A stretch of DNA of 64,000 nt from CAVYGN01 sp964413265. Lineage in GTDB: Bacteria > Spirochaetota > Brevinematia > Brevinematales > JAOACQ01. The DNA is taken from NCBI GenBank assembly GCA_964413265.1, contig CAYPRX010000037.1, forward strand, positions 124,001-188,000, given 5' to 3'. The position numbers were made by a program, and so were the translations under genes. Under the pieces are notes generated by a model. That model was given only the letters and a program-made list of their open reading frames with translations, had not been told where the DNA came from and ran no database searches. Below, in pieces: positions 16,966-26,111 of this stretch (its first letter is position 1; the number at the start of each line of letters is the position of its first letter).

Positions 16966-17961
16966 TCAGCGCTTTTTTTTTGCTCCTTGTTTTGCAAGGA
17001 GGCCCTTAAATAAAATCGCAGCTCGACTGGCGAGTTTGTTTTTAGTTTCCAGACTGCAGTTCGAGATTCCTATCAGATCCTGTATCCTCCTGGCGACATT
17101 TTCCGCCGTTCTGTAAGCACCGAGCTGGTATATGTAGTAATCAAGAAGCCACAGGTAAAAGTTAATAAGCCTGGGAACAATAATATTCCTTACCTTTTTA
17201 TCAATATTAAGCGATTTTTCATAATCCAGGATTTTCTCTTTCAATTCCATATAGTCGTTGTATTCCAGTTTTCTACGGGCTGTCAAGACCTCATAAAGAT
17301 AGCCGTAAACAGCTATCCATTCGAGAATCTCATTATCCTGAAAACCGTCTTGCGCAACAGAAGAATGAAGCTTTTTTATAGCGGGAAATTCGATGTCGTC
17401 AATATTCACAAGCTGGGGAAACCTCAAAAAAGCCTCATTAAACATGACCATAGCTGAATCATTCTCGCCTATCTCATGATAAATATCGCCCAGAAGAATG
17501 TAGATCCTTATATCTTCGTCCCCTCTTGTCATGGACAAGGCATATTCAAGTGTTTCAACGGCCTTATCGAGTATGCCGATTTCATAAAAAGCCTCTCCCA
17601 GAACTATTAATGTTTCCCTTTCTGGAACTGGAGAAAGCCTGTACGATTCTATAAGGAATTCAACTGCCCTGCTATAAACATAATTTTTTATTGATAAAAC
17701 AGCTTTTTTATTGTCAATCCGCTGATCGTTGCAAAATTCTAGAAACCTCTCCCATTCTCCAATCAGAACCTCACCGCCTCCCGCCTCGTAGTTAAACAGT
17801 TCCTTTCGGTTTTGCCAAAATTTTATAATCTTTAATATTTTTTCGTAATCCGGATTGTGAATATCATCTTCCATACCCTTGAGGGTCATCTCTTCCGCCG
17901 GACCCAATTCACCCTTCCGGAGGCTTTGATAAATATCCATTTTTAATAAGATGTTTTCCAT
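16966..17961 (-). CDS. TPR-repeat protein of unknown function
   Basis: 331 residues, soluble and helical. Two TPR units are visible in the centre (ETLIVLGEAFYEIGILDKAVETLEYAL; IRIYILLGDIYHEIGENDSAMVMFNEAFLRF). There is no signal peptide, so a cytoplasmic scaffold role is likely. The start has two overlapping ribosome sites, GGAGGTGA and AGGAGG. A good promoter lies about 55 nt upstream. It leads the cluster pfkB-greA-membrane protein-CBS-metG. Confidence 0.75.
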   Translation of the reverse strand: MENILLKMDIYQSLRKGELGPAEEMTLKGMEDDIHNPDYEKILKIIKFWQNRKELFNYEAGGGEVLIGEWERFLEFCNDQRIDNKKAVLSIKNYVYSRAVEFLIESYRLSPVPERETLIVLGEAFYEIGILDKAVETLEYALSMTRGDEDIRIYILLGDIYHEIGENDSAMVMFNEAFLRFPQLVNIDDIEFPAIKKLHSSVAQDGFQDNEILEWIAVYGYLYEVLTARRKLEYNDYMELKEKILDYEKSLNIDKKVRNIIVPRLINFYLWLLDYYIYQLGAYRTAENVARRIQDLIGISNCSLETKNKLASRAAILFKGLLAKQGAKKKR

Positions 17962-18015
17962 GACCTCCTATCACCTCCGTCCGGGGCCGATAGGGCAAAT
18001 ATTAAAAAGCCTTTT

Positions 18016-18044
18016 ATTTTAACAGATTTTGAGAAATAAATCAA
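18016..18044 (-). promoter_or_regulatory. Predicted promoter for the TPR-pfkB-greA operon
   Basis: Read on the minus strand: TTGATT (18044-18039), 17 nt, TAAAAT (18021-18016), with an upstream TG giving an extended -10. It lies between the MetH-activation gene and the TPR gene start. Confidence 0.6.
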
Positions 18045-18064
18045 TTAGACTTAATTAAGCAAGG

Positions 18065-18697
18065 TCAGGTTAGGGGAGCTGCGTAGGAATTCCATCCTAT
18101 TATGGCGGTTATGGATTTTTCCGGCACCAGCGTAAAGCTATCACGACTGCATGAGAGGCCTATTCTTTTGGCTTCAAGTAGCCTCAATATCGTAGGCTGT
18201 GAGTTTGTCTTTAAGTCTCCATAACCGGGGCTGAATCTTTTCGATGGCCAGAGACTTAAAAGAACCTTCTCCCTGGCGAGCAGGCCGTTAATATATTCGG
18301 CGAGGGCTTCAACACTTTCACTGGCGATGGAATCAAGGATCACTGCTCTCGACATTTCACCTTTTTCCGACAGTCCTGCTATCTCATCTGTGATTTTACT
18401 GCCAATTGTGCAGGCAAATATGGTAGCTGAAGAAGAGTTTTTCATGATCAAAGCAAGTTTTTTTGAATGAAAAACGATACCGCCGGCATTTACTGTTTCC
18501 TGGTCTGGCAGGAAAACCGAACAATCGCGGCTTAAACCCTCAGGCTTTATAAATTGTAACGAGTTATCAAGTTCACTTTTTATCAATTCGAGTGATCTTT
18601 CATCCAGTCTGGTTTTCTTTTTATTATAACCCAGACGTCCAAGAATGTTTTTAAGAGAGGGTTTTATAGTGGAAAGCGTGAAATATCTCGTTGTCAT
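18065..18697 (-). CDS. Stand-alone B12-dependent methionine synthase reactivation domain
   Basis: 210 residues. The segment RFSPGYGDLKTNSQPTILRLL matches the SAM-binding RxxPGYGD signature of the MetH activation domain, which supports reductive methylation of inactive cob(II)alamin. In enterobacteria this is the C-terminal domain of MetH; here, as in Thermotoga and several deep lineages, it is a separate polypeptide. The start overlaps the glyQ stop as ATGA, so translation is coupled. MetH itself is not in the window. Confidence 0.87.
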   Translation of the reverse strand: MTTRYFTLSTIKPSLKNILGRLGYNKKKTRLDERSLELIKSELDNSLQFIKPEGLSRDCSVFLPDQETVNAGGIVFHSKKLALIMKNSSSATIFACTIGSKITDEIAGLSEKGEMSRAVILDSIASESVEALAEYINGLLAREKVLLSLWPSKRFSPGYGDLKTNSQPTILRLLEAKRIGLSCSRDSFTLVPEKSITAIIGWNSYAAPLT

Positions 18698-19584
18698 ATT
18701 GGAATATTTTTATGGTTTTTCAAAAGTGGAAAGCCCAGATCTTCCCTCTTTTTTAAAAACGCTAAAGCGCATGCTGAAGCAAGCTTTCTTACCCGCAGGA
18801 TATAGCTTTCTCTTTGAGTTACGGAAATGGCCCCCCTTGCATCAAGTATGTTAAAAATATGGGAGCATTTCATGGTAAGATCGTAAGCCGGCAGAACTGC
18901 GTCCCTATCTATTGCTTTAAAACATTCGGCTTCATAATCATCGAAAAGCCTCCTGTAAAGGCCGATGTCTGCTATCTCGAAATTGTACTTTGAAAACTCA
19001 TACTCAAGCTGTTCGTGAAGGTCGCCGTAAGTAAATTCGGAGTTCCATTTTATATTCTTATAATGATTAACATTCTGAAGGTACATACAGATTCTCTCAG
19101 TTCCATATGTTATTTCAACCGGAACAGGTGAAAGGTCAATACTCCCAACCTGCTGGAAATATGTGAACTGAGTTATTTCCATACCGTCCAGCCAGACCTC
19201 CCAGCCTAGTCCCCATGCCCCGAGAGTTGGGGATTCCCAATCGTCATGAACGAATCGAATGTCATGCTCCTTCAAAACAATTCCAAGATATTCCAGACTC
19301 TTTAAATAGAGATCCTGTATATTATCGGGAGATGGTTTTATAATCACCTGGAACTGGAAATAATATCCAAGGCGGTTGGGATTCTCTCCGTACCTTCCAT
19401 CAGTAGGGCGGCGAGATGGTTCAACATAGGCAACTTTCCATGGTTCGGGTCCCAGCGAGCGCAGAAAAGTGTCGGGATTAAAAGTGCCAGCTCCCTTTTC
19501 AAGGTCATAAGGCTCTCTGATAAGGCAACCCTGTTTGCTCCAGTATTCCTTCAGTTTAAATATCACATCCTGAAATGTAAGCAT
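18694..19584 (-). CDS. glyQ: Glycyl-tRNA synthetase alpha subunit
   Basis: 296 residues, the standard length. The N-terminus (TFQDVIFKLKEYWSKQGC) and the class II motif 2/3 region (FNPDTFLRSLGPEPWKVAYVEPSRRPTDGRYGENPNRL) are unmistakable. The alpha subunit makes glycyl-adenylate but needs GlyS for tRNA binding. glyS is not downstream: the next gene, overlapping by 4 nt, is the MetH activation protein. The beta subunit must lie elsewhere on the chromosome. Confidence 0.96.
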   Translation of the reverse strand: MLTFQDVIFKLKEYWSKQGCLIREPYDLEKGAGTFNPDTFLRSLGPEPWKVAYVEPSRRPTDGRYGENPNRLGYYFQFQVIIKPSPDNIQDLYLKSLEYLGIVLKEHDIRFVHDDWESPTLGAWGLGWEVWLDGMEITQFTYFQQVGSIDLSPVPVEITYGTERICMYLQNVNHYKNIKWNSEFTYGDLHEQLEYEFSKYNFEIADIGLYRRLFDDYEAECFKAIDRDAVLPAYDLTMKCSHIFNILDARGAISVTQRESYILRVRKLASACALAFLKKREDLGFPLLKNHKNIPI

Positions 19585-19625
19585 AAATCCTTCCTTGACT
19601 AAGTTTTGTGGATTGAATAAAGATC

Positions 19626-19654
19626 ATTATAAGCTGGCAAGGGCTTTTTATCAA
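19626..19654 (-). promoter_or_regulatory. Predicted promoter for glyQ
   Basis: On the minus strand TTGATA (19654-19649), exactly 17 nt, then TATAAT (19631-19626), about 40 nt upstream of glyQ. The short leader leaves no room for a T-box, so regulation by uncharged tRNA-Gly is not expected. Confidence 0.75.
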
Positions 19655-19716
19655 TTTCAGATAACTTTTTTACGGCCATCTACTGTATGAATGCGTGTGC
19701 AGTTTTCATTTCTCCA

Positions 19717-19725
19717 TGCTATAAT
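19717..19725 (+). promoter_or_regulatory. Extended -10 promoter for purD
   Basis: TGCTATAAT (19717-19725) is a consensus extended -10 element 32 nt upstream of the purD ATG. No good -35 is seen at 16-18 nt, which is usual for extended -10 promoters. No purine riboswitch fold is recognisable in the short leader. Confidence 0.55.
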
Positions 19726-19757
19726 ATTGTTTAGCGATTTCTGTCGGGAGTTTACTT

Positions 19758-21056
19758 ATGAACATAGCTGTAATAGGCAGCGGGGGAAGGGAAAATGCGC
19801 TTGCGTGGTCTCTATCAAGGAGTCCGGAGTGCGATAATCTGTTCATACTTCCAGGCAACGGGGGTAGTTCCAAGTATGGAAGAAACGTTCCGGTGGACCT
19901 CAGCAGTCCCTTCGACGATATTAAGGAGTTCATAAAGCTGGCAAAAATCGATCTGGTCGTAGTGGGGCCGGAAAAGCCACTTACTGAGGGAATTGCTGAT
20001 ATTTTGAAAAAAACCAAAGCAACTGTATTCGGCCCCTCTTCAAAAGCTGCAAGACTTGAAGGGAGCAAGGCCTATTTAAAGGAGTTTCTGGCACGCTATG
20101 GTATTCCTACAGCGAAATTCCGGATATTCGATAATCCTGGTATGGCATTAGATTATGTCAAAGCTTCCGGGAGGGGGTTAGTTGTAAAGACGGACGGGCT
20201 CGCTGCGGGGAAGGGAACTGTTGTCTGCGGGACAATGGAAGAGACTCATGAAGCTATAAAGAGGATCATGATCGATAGGGAATTCGGTAGCGCAGGAGAG
20301 AGGGTTATCCTTGAGGAGATGCTGGAAGGTGTTGAAGTAAGTGTTTTTATTATAACTGATGGGTATGATTTTAAATGGCTCTCCCCGGCACAGGACCATA
20401 AAAGGATATATGATAACGATCTCGGGCCTAATACTGGAGGTATGGGAGCTTACGCACCTGTTCCGTTTTTAGACGAGGATTCCAAGAAAGTCATAGAAGA
20501 AAATATAATTCGTCCGACCCTGATAGGTATGCAGAAAGATGGATGTCCATACTCTGGATTTCTATATCTGGGGCTTATGCTAACAGCCAGTGGTCCTTTT
20601 GTCATTGAATATAACATCAGGCTGGGAGATCCTGAAGCTCAGGTAGTACTTCCTCTTCTAAAAACAGACCTTATTGATATAATAACAGCTGCAGTCAGAG
20701 GCAAGGTTGGAAGGGTAAATGTCGAACTTGAAAAAGGTTATTGTGCGGGTGTCGTTCTTGCTTCTCAGGGCTACCCTGGAAATTATTCAAAGGGGTATGA
20801 GATCAGCGGCGATCTGGATGATGAATCAGGAATCTATGTTTTCCATGCGGGAACCAGGAAAAGGCAGGACGGAACTCTTTTAACTGATGGAGGACGCGTG
20901 ATGTGTGTTTCGGCGCTCGGGAGCAATCTTACGGAGGCAATAATCAGGGCATATGAAAAGGCTACACGCATAGATTATCAGGGTGTCACTTACAGGAAGG
21001 ATATCGGAAGGAAGGGGTTGAAATACCTTGAACAGAGCCAGTTGAATCAGGCATAA
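19758..21056 (+). CDS. purD: Phosphoribosylamine-glycine ligase
   Basis: 432 residues, ATP-grasp fold. It joins glycine to 5-phosphoribosylamine, the second step of purine synthesis. Visible signatures are IGSGGRENALAWSL at the start, VVKTDGLAAGKGTVVC, and the ligase motif YNIRLGDPEAQVVLPLL. It is monocistronic: a divergent promoter pair with glyQ lies upstream and its 3' end overlaps the convergent rhomboid gene by 10 nt. purE lies 29 kb away. Confidence 0.97.
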   Translation: MNIAVIGSGGRENALAWSLSRSPECDNLFILPGNGGSSKYGRNVPVDLSSPFDDIKEFIKLAKIDLVVVGPEKPLTEGIADILKKTKATVFGPSSKAARLEGSKAYLKEFLARYGIPTAKFRIFDNPGMALDYVKASGRGLVVKTDGLAAGKGTVVCGTMEETHEAIKRIMIDREFGSAGERVILEEMLEGVEVSVFIITDGYDFKWLSPAQDHKRIYDNDLGPNTGGMGAYAPVPFLDEDSKKVIEENIIRPTLIGMQKDGCPYSGFLYLGLMLTASGPFVIEYNIRLGDPEAQVVLPLLKTDLIDIITAAVRGKVGRVNVELEKGYCAGVVLASQGYPGNYSKGYEISGDLDDESGIYVFHAGTRKRQDGTLLTDGGRVMCVSALGSNLTEAIIRAYEKATRIDYQGVTYRKDIGRKGLKYLEQSQLNQA

Positions 21057-21712
21057 TATCTTCTGAGCAGCCTTCTTCTCTGAACATAGATATATAAAAA
21101 ACCGGCGATGATGCCACCAAAATGCACGAAATAGGCAACATTTGAACCGCTTTCATTCAAGACGCTTGAAAACAGGCCAAGAAACTGACCCGCAATCCAT
21201 ATGGTTATGTATATGAATACCGGTATTCTCACGGGCATTATAAAAAATCCCAGAAAAACAAGAGTGAGTATCCTCCTGTACGGGAAAAGCAGAATATAGG
21301 CTGTCAATACGCCTGAAATGGCCCCGCTGGCTCCAATAATCGGTGCGGGAGAATGACTTGTAAGTGCGGCCTGGAACAATCCGCCGCAAACACCCACCAT
21401 CAGATAAAAAAGCAAATAACGTCCATGGCCAAGAATGTCTTCAATGTTTCCGCCGAAAATGAACAAAAAAAGCATGTTTCCTATAATATGGAAGTATCCC
21501 CCGTGAAGGAAAAGATAGGTTAAAGGTCTATACCAGTTGGAGAACGGATCATTAAAAAAAATTCGGGGGATAAGGGAAAATCTGTAAATCAGGTCATTAT
21601 CCCTTGCTTCTGAAGATATCTGAAGAATAAAAACGATAACATTGGCAATTATTAGAATGCTGTTTACAAGCGGGAAGCTCCTGGGGGGGTTCTCGTCCCT
21701 CAATGGTATCAT
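21047..21712 (-). CDS. Rhomboid-family intramembrane serine protease
   Basis: 221 residues with about six TM helices. The catalytic serine lies in GASGAISG and the partner histidine in YFVHFGG. The HGGYFHIIGNMLFLFIFG segment is the conserved TM2 H-x-x-x-N type region. The ribosome site of this gene overlaps the mlaD stop, so it is the last gene of the mla cluster. Rhomboids cleave single-pass membrane proteins; the substrate here is unknown. Confidence 0.93.
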   Translation of the reverse strand: MIPLRDENPPRSFPLVNSILIIANVIVFILQISSEARDNDLIYRFSLIPRIFFNDPFSNWYRPLTYLFLHGGYFHIIGNMLFLFIFGGNIEDILGHGRYLLFYLMVGVCGGLFQAALTSHSPAPIIGASGAISGVLTAYILLFPYRRILTLVFLGFFIMPVRIPVFIYITIWIAGQFLGLFSSVLNESGSNVAYFVHFGGIIAGFLYIYVQRRRLLRRYYA

Positions 21713-21721
21713 AAGGTATCC

Positions 21722-22642
21722 TTACTTGCTTCCGAAAATAAGTGAGGAAGGATTTGAACTGATTTTCTGACTGAATATCTCGAGATTTTTCAGGGTTATA
21801 TCTAATCTCTCCCTTGTTTCCTTATCCCTTATAAGTGAGAGGGGGCTTGATTTGTCATATGAAAGCTTTTCGATATCTATGGAAAGGTTTCTCAGCTCAA
21901 AGCTAAGGGTCGTTACATTGCTTACAAGCTCACCGATCTGGTTCGGAGTGAGAGAATTCATACTGCTGTTTAGTTTCTTTGTGAAAGATTCTAGGTTTGC
22001 CATAGTTTGATCGACTCTTCCCATTATATCAGTGAAATTTTTAAGACCATAGCTTAGATCATGGATGCTCTCCCTGAGGTCGCCTTCATTTTCCTTAACT
22101 ATCCTGTTAAGACCTGCGATGAGGTCCATGGTATTCTGAAAGGTCTGTTTGAGTTTATTTGCAACGTCACTGTTATTCGTTGAAAGCAGATTATTAATAG
22201 CAGATCCGGCAATTTCAAATGTCCGTGAGAAACCGAATGGCGATATGCCGATTATATATTCGTTGTTCGTAAAAAATTCACTTGCCGTGGAATCATAACC
22301 GGATACATTGATGTATTTTTGACCGACAAGACTTGTGGAGTAAATGTAAAAACTGGCCCCCCTGTTTATTTTGTATCTGCCATCAATAAGCACTTTGACA
22401 ACAATATTACCTTTTTCAAAAGATATATCGTTAACATAACCTATTGCCGGCCCTCCTGCAACCCGTAGTTTTGCACCAGGCTGAAGATCATCAAGGAAAT
22501 TATACTGAATGGAAAGGCTGTAGCCCCCTCCTAGGAGAAAGCTGAATTTACCGGCGAAATAGATAAATATAAAAAAGAGAACGATCCCTGCAAAAATAAA
22601 AGCGCCAAGGGTCAAATTATTGATTCTCTTACCCCTTTCCAT
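21722..22642 (-). CDS. mlaD: MlaD-type MCE protein, lipid transport
   Basis: 306 residues from the ATG at 22642, which has AGAGGTGG upstream; an in-frame GTG lies 9 nt earlier. An N-terminal TM helix is followed by one MCE domain (YNFLDDLQPGAKLRVAGGPAIGYVNDI) and a helical tail. MlaD forms a periplasmic hexamer that binds lipid and feeds the MlaFE transporter between inner and outer membranes. The presence of Mla implies a diderm envelope. It overlaps mlaF by 14 nt. Confidence 0.88.
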   Translation of the reverse strand: MERGKRINNLTLGAFIFAGIVLFFIFIYFAGKFSFLLGGGYSLSIQYNFLDDLQPGAKLRVAGGPAIGYVNDISFEKGNIVVKVLIDGRYKINRGASFYIYSTSLVGQKYINVSGYDSTASEFFTNNEYIIGISPFGFSRTFEIAGSAINNLLSTNNSDVANKLKQTFQNTMDLIAGLNRIVKENEGDLRESIHDLSYGLKNFTDIMGRVDQTMANLESFTKKLNSSMNSLTPNQIGELVSNVTTLSFELRNLSIDIEKLSYDKSSPLSLIRDKETRERLDITLKNLEIFSQKISSNPSSLIFGSK

Positions 22643-23462
22643 AAACGCCACCTCTTTTTTTTGATTTTACATTATTATAAAGTATGCTCTCAAAAGCTGC
22701 ATTATAATCATCTGTTATAGGTCCTTCATATCTTCCCTCTGTAAACTGTCTTACATAAGGATTATCGGTTTTTTCCAGTTCTTCCGGTGTCCCGATGAAA
22801 ATAAGGTTTCCATCATAGAGCATGCCAATCCTGTCTGAATAGAATTTAGCACTTTTGATGTCATGTGTAACTATGATAAATGTAGTTTTGAGTTTCTGCT
22901 TGAGATGTTTTATCAGATCGTTGATATTGGCAGTTGTAATCGGATCCAGGCCGGTTGTCGGCTCGTCAAAAAGTATAATCGACGGTTCGGCTACCATCGC
23001 TCTCGCAAGAGCCACCCTTTTCATCATACCGCCTGAAAGGGAAGCAATCATAAGATTCTCAATCCCTGGAAGTTCTACAAGTTCAAGGGTCTTCAGCATA
23101 AATTCCTGCTTTTCCGACTCATTCAGATCAGAACGAAGGTGGTCAAGTGCGAAAAGAATATTATCTCCTACAGTCAGCGAATCAAACAGAGCCCCTCCCT
23201 GAAAAAGCATGCCGAATTTATGGCGGATTTCATCGGCTTTCTGAGAATTCTCGTAATCTATCTTTTCTCCATCTATATATATTTGACCATTGTCAGGGAG
23301 CATAAGACCAATAATATGCTTAAGCAGGACACTTTTGCCTACTCCGCTCTGCCCGATGATGGTGAATGTTTCACCCTCTATAATATTGAGGTTGATATTA
23401 TGGAGTACTATTTTTCCATTCAGAGTTTTACTTAGAGATAATATTTCTATCTTATTGGCCAT
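22629..23462 (-). CDS. mlaF: MlaF-type ABC transporter ATPase
   Basis: 277 residues. Walker A GQSGVGKSVLLKHI, signature LSGGMMKRVALARA and Walker B IILFDEPTTGLDP are all intact. MlaF powers phospholipid movement through MlaE/MlaD. The start overlaps the mlaE stop as TGATG, so the order mlaE-mlaF-mlaD is tightly coupled. Confidence 0.93.
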   Translation of the reverse strand: MANKIEILSLSKTLNGKIVLHNINLNIIEGETFTIIGQSGVGKSVLLKHIIGLMLPDNGQIYIDGEKIDYENSQKADEIRHKFGMLFQGGALFDSLTVGDNILFALDHLRSDLNESEKQEFMLKTLELVELPGIENLMIASLSGGMMKRVALARAMVAEPSIILFDEPTTGLDPITTANINDLIKHLKQKLKTTFIIVTHDIKSAKFYSDRIGMLYDGNLIFIGTPEELEKTDNPYVRQFTEGRYEGPITDDYNAAFESILYNNVKSKKRGGVYGKG

Positions 23463-24235
23463 CAGAAACCTCCCCCATGAAACAGGAGGAATACTGCTCC
23501 GAGTATGTAATCCAGCAGGATTACTAAGAAGCTGCTGATAACAACTGACCTTATTGTTGATTCACCCACACCGGCAGCTCCGTTCTTTGTTTCGAATCCG
23601 CAATAGGTGCTTACGAGGAGGAGGAAGCCGCCGATTATCATCAGCTTTGAGAAAGACTCAATAACATATCTGATCTTCAGAGTGGCTTGCGCAAATTCTA
23701 AATAAGAGGTAGTGGATATATCATAGAAGAGGATCATCATCAGCCAGGAACCGATCATCGATGATGTAATCGAGATAAAGCCAAGGACAGGCAGGGCAAA
23801 AATACCGGCTATAAGCTTGGGAGTAACAAGGTATTCTATAGGGTTTACAGCCAGGGTTTTAAGAGCGTCAATCTGTTCAGTCACCTTCATCGTTCCAAGC
23901 TGGGCGGTAACTGATGAACAGATCCTGCTTACAACTATTAGTGATGTGAATACGGGGCCGATTTCCTTGACAAGACTGACGGAAAGAGCTCCGCTTATAT
24001 ACTGGGCAGTACCGGCAATCACCGCTTCCATAGCACCGCTTAACTGGAGGCCGAGGATAAGTCCTAAAAATAAACCTGTTGCAATTACGATAGGTACCGA
24101 CTGGACGCCGATCGAAGAAATGTTCCTTAAGATTTCGGAGGGCTTTAACATGCTTTTGGGGACAAATTTTACCGCATTGAATGAAAAAATTGTGAATTTC
24201 GCTAAATCAAGAAAAAAGGACTTTAACCTCTCCAT
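23462..24235 (-). CDS. mlaE: MlaE-type permease
   Basis: 257 residues from ATG 24235; an in-frame TTG two codons earlier is less likely. The protein has five to six TM helices with the MlaE-family segment AIGVQSVPIV-like (here SIGVQSVPIVIATGLFLGLIL) and the conserved KEIGPVFTSLIVVSR and GTMKVTEQIDALKTLAVNP. It is the membrane part of the Mla lipid transporter. It follows dnaB by 10 nt and is probably read from the rpsF promoter or an internal one. Confidence 0.93.
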   Translation of the reverse strand: MERLKSFFLDLAKFTIFSFNAVKFVPKSMLKPSEILRNISSIGVQSVPIVIATGLFLGLILGLQLSGAMEAVIAGTAQYISGALSVSLVKEIGPVFTSLIVVSRICSSVTAQLGTMKVTEQIDALKTLAVNPIEYLVTPKLIAGIFALPVLGFISITSSMIGSWLMMILFYDISTTSYLEFAQATLKIRYVIESFSKLMIIGGFLLLVSTYCGFETKNGAAGVGESTIRSVVISSFLVILLDYILGAVFLLFHGGGF

Positions 24236-24245
24236 AATCAATACT

Positions 24246-25658
24246 CTAAACCTCTTCGCCCGCCACTGTGTTCTGTGCTTCCAGGTAACTTGAAAATTTG
24301 TCCAGATTATCGAACCGGACGCTTTCCTTGCTGAAGACTATCTGAATTTCTCCGGTAGGACCATTCCTCTGCTTCTGGAGAAGAAGATCTGCTGTGTTTT
24401 TTCTTTCACTGTTTTTTTTGTAATATTCCTCTCTGTAAAGGAAGGCCACAATATCTGCATCCTGCTCTATTGCGCCGGATTCCCTGAGATCAGAAAGTAT
24501 GGGTTTATGGTCACCGCCCCTTTCATCCACCTTCCTGGAAAGTTGGGACAATACTATTATCGGAATTTCAAGTTCTTTTGCTAACGCTTTGAGGCTTCTT
24601 GATATATATGAAATTTCATTATTTCTGTTGACTATCATTTTATTCGAGTCGACAGTTGTGATAAGCTGAAGATGATCAATAAACAATGCCTTAATGTCGT
24701 ATTTTGCCTTTACTCTTCTTGCCTTTGCTCTTATTTCGTTGAGCGAAATGCCGGGCGTATCGTCGATAAGAATTCTCATCCGTGAAAGGTTTCCTGCCGC
24801 ATCGACCATCCTGTCCCATTCGTTTTCCTCCTTTATTGATGATGTTCTGAGCTGTCCCTTTCTCAGTCTCTGCATATCGATGCGGGATTCGCTTGAAAGC
24901 ATTCTGAGAGCCAGTTCCTGATAAGACATTTCAAGGGAAAATATCATTACGGAATTGTTAATATTCATTTTTGCGATATTGGCGGCTACATTAAGCGCAA
25001 AAGCTGTTTTCCCCATTGACGGTCTTGCAGCTATGACTATCAGGTCGCCGTTCTGGAAACCGCTTGTTTTGTCATCCAGTTCGGTAAAACCGGAAGGGAG
25101 CCCGGTATAAAGATGCTTCGATTTTGAAATTCGCTCAATTCCTTTCAGGGTATCAGTGATTATATCCTTTATCAAAAGATAGTTCGAGCGGAGCTTACGG
25201 TTTGTGACATTGAAGATAAGTCTCTCAGCTTCGTCCGATAACTTTTCAATGTCTGACTGATCCTCGTACACATTGTCGATAATAGTCCTTGCCGCATTTA
25301 TCAGTTCACGAAGCATAGATTTTTCAAGGACGATGCGGGCATGGGATTGAATGTTTGAAAGAGAAGGCACGTTTTCTATCAATTTAGCTATATAGGCGTT
25401 TCCGCCCGCTTTCTGCAGAAGTCCGGAAGATTCAAGCCTGTCCGTTACGCTTACGGTATCAACCGGCTGGTTTTTCTCGCTTAAATCGTTAATTATCCTG
25501 TAAATAATCCTGTTTTTTTCATCAAAAAAATCTTCATCTTTCAATATTTCCTGTATTACCGTGATGGCATTTTTCGACATAAGCATTGCACCGATACAGG
25601 ACTCTTCAGCCTCTGGACTGTAAGGAGGTATCCTCTTTAAAAGATCGTCGAATGCCAT
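24246..25658 (-). CDS. dnaB: Replicative DNA helicase DnaB
   Basis: 470 residues. The N-terminal primase-interaction domain (PPYSPEAEESCIGAMLM) is followed by a RecA-type ATPase with Walker A ARPSMGKTAFAL and Walker B-like ALFIDHLQLI, and the H4-region LSQLSRKVDERG. DnaB unwinds DNA at the fork. No intein interrupts it. It follows rplI by 2 nt in the conserved rpsF-ssb-rpsR-rplI-dnaB cluster. Confidence 0.97.
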   Translation of the reverse strand: MAFDDLLKRIPPYSPEAEESCIGAMLMSKNAITVIQEILKDEDFFDEKNRIIYRIINDLSEKNQPVDTVSVTDRLESSGLLQKAGGNAYIAKLIENVPSLSNIQSHARIVLEKSMLRELINAARTIIDNVYEDQSDIEKLSDEAERLIFNVTNRKLRSNYLLIKDIITDTLKGIERISKSKHLYTGLPSGFTELDDKTSGFQNGDLIVIAARPSMGKTAFALNVAANIAKMNINNSVMIFSLEMSYQELALRMLSSESRIDMQRLRKGQLRTSSIKEENEWDRMVDAAGNLSRMRILIDDTPGISLNEIRAKARRVKAKYDIKALFIDHLQLITTVDSNKMIVNRNNEISYISRSLKALAKELEIPIIVLSQLSRKVDERGGDHKPILSDLRESGAIEQDADIVAFLYREEYYKKNSERKNTADLLLQKQRNGPTGEIQIVFSKESVRFDNLDKFSSYLEAQNTVAGEEV

Positions 25659-25660
25659 AA

Positions 25661-26101
25661 TTATTCAGCTAATACTTTTATTTTTACTGTTGCGATCACT
25701 CCTTCATCCAGCTTTATCCTTGCCATATGTTCACCGACTACCTTGATATGGTCAAGAAGTATTTTCTTTTTGTCGATATCAAAACCCTTATCAAGGAATA
25801 ATTTCGATAGATCGGAACTTGTGATCGAACCGAATAATTTTCCCTCTTCCCCCGCCTTTGCATGTATCTCGATTTCTTCCTGTTCTATTTTGTCCTTTAA
25901 TGATACTGCTTGTTCATAGTATTGTTTTGCCTTTTCCGATAAAGCTGAAGCTATCCTCTGAAGATGCTTTTCCTTGCCTTTTGTGGCAACCTCAACAAGC
26001 TTTTTAGGGATCAAAAAATTTCTGGCAAAGCCATCTCTTACACTTTTTATATCACCGGCCCTACCAAGCCCTATAACGTTATCAAGCAAAATTACTTTCA
26101 T
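25661..26101 (-). CDS. rplI: Ribosomal protein bL9
   Basis: 146 residues, standard length. The N-domain (MKVILLDNVIGLGRAGDIKSVRDGFARNFLIPKKLV) is highly typical. A long central helix and the C-domain (LFGSITSSDLSKLF) follow. It has AGGAGG before the ATG and sits between the DUF2232 membrane protein and dnaB. Confidence 0.97.
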   Translation of the reverse strand: MKVILLDNVIGLGRAGDIKSVRDGFARNFLIPKKLVEVATKGKEKHLQRIASALSEKAKQYYEQAVSLKDKIEQEEIEIHAKAGEEGKLFGSITSSDLSKLFLDKGFDIDKKKILLDHIKVVGEHMARIKLDEGVIATVKIKVLAE

Positions 26102-26111
26102 AGAAACCTCC

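Noticed and set aside
18645..18854. 69-codon plus-strand ORF at the glyQ/MetH-activation junction
   Set aside because: Antisense to two conserved genes that overlap each other by ATGA.
19585..19757. T-box riboswitch before glyQ
   Set aside because: The promoter lies only about 40 nt from the start, too short for a T-box, and no specifier loop or UGGN motif is seen.
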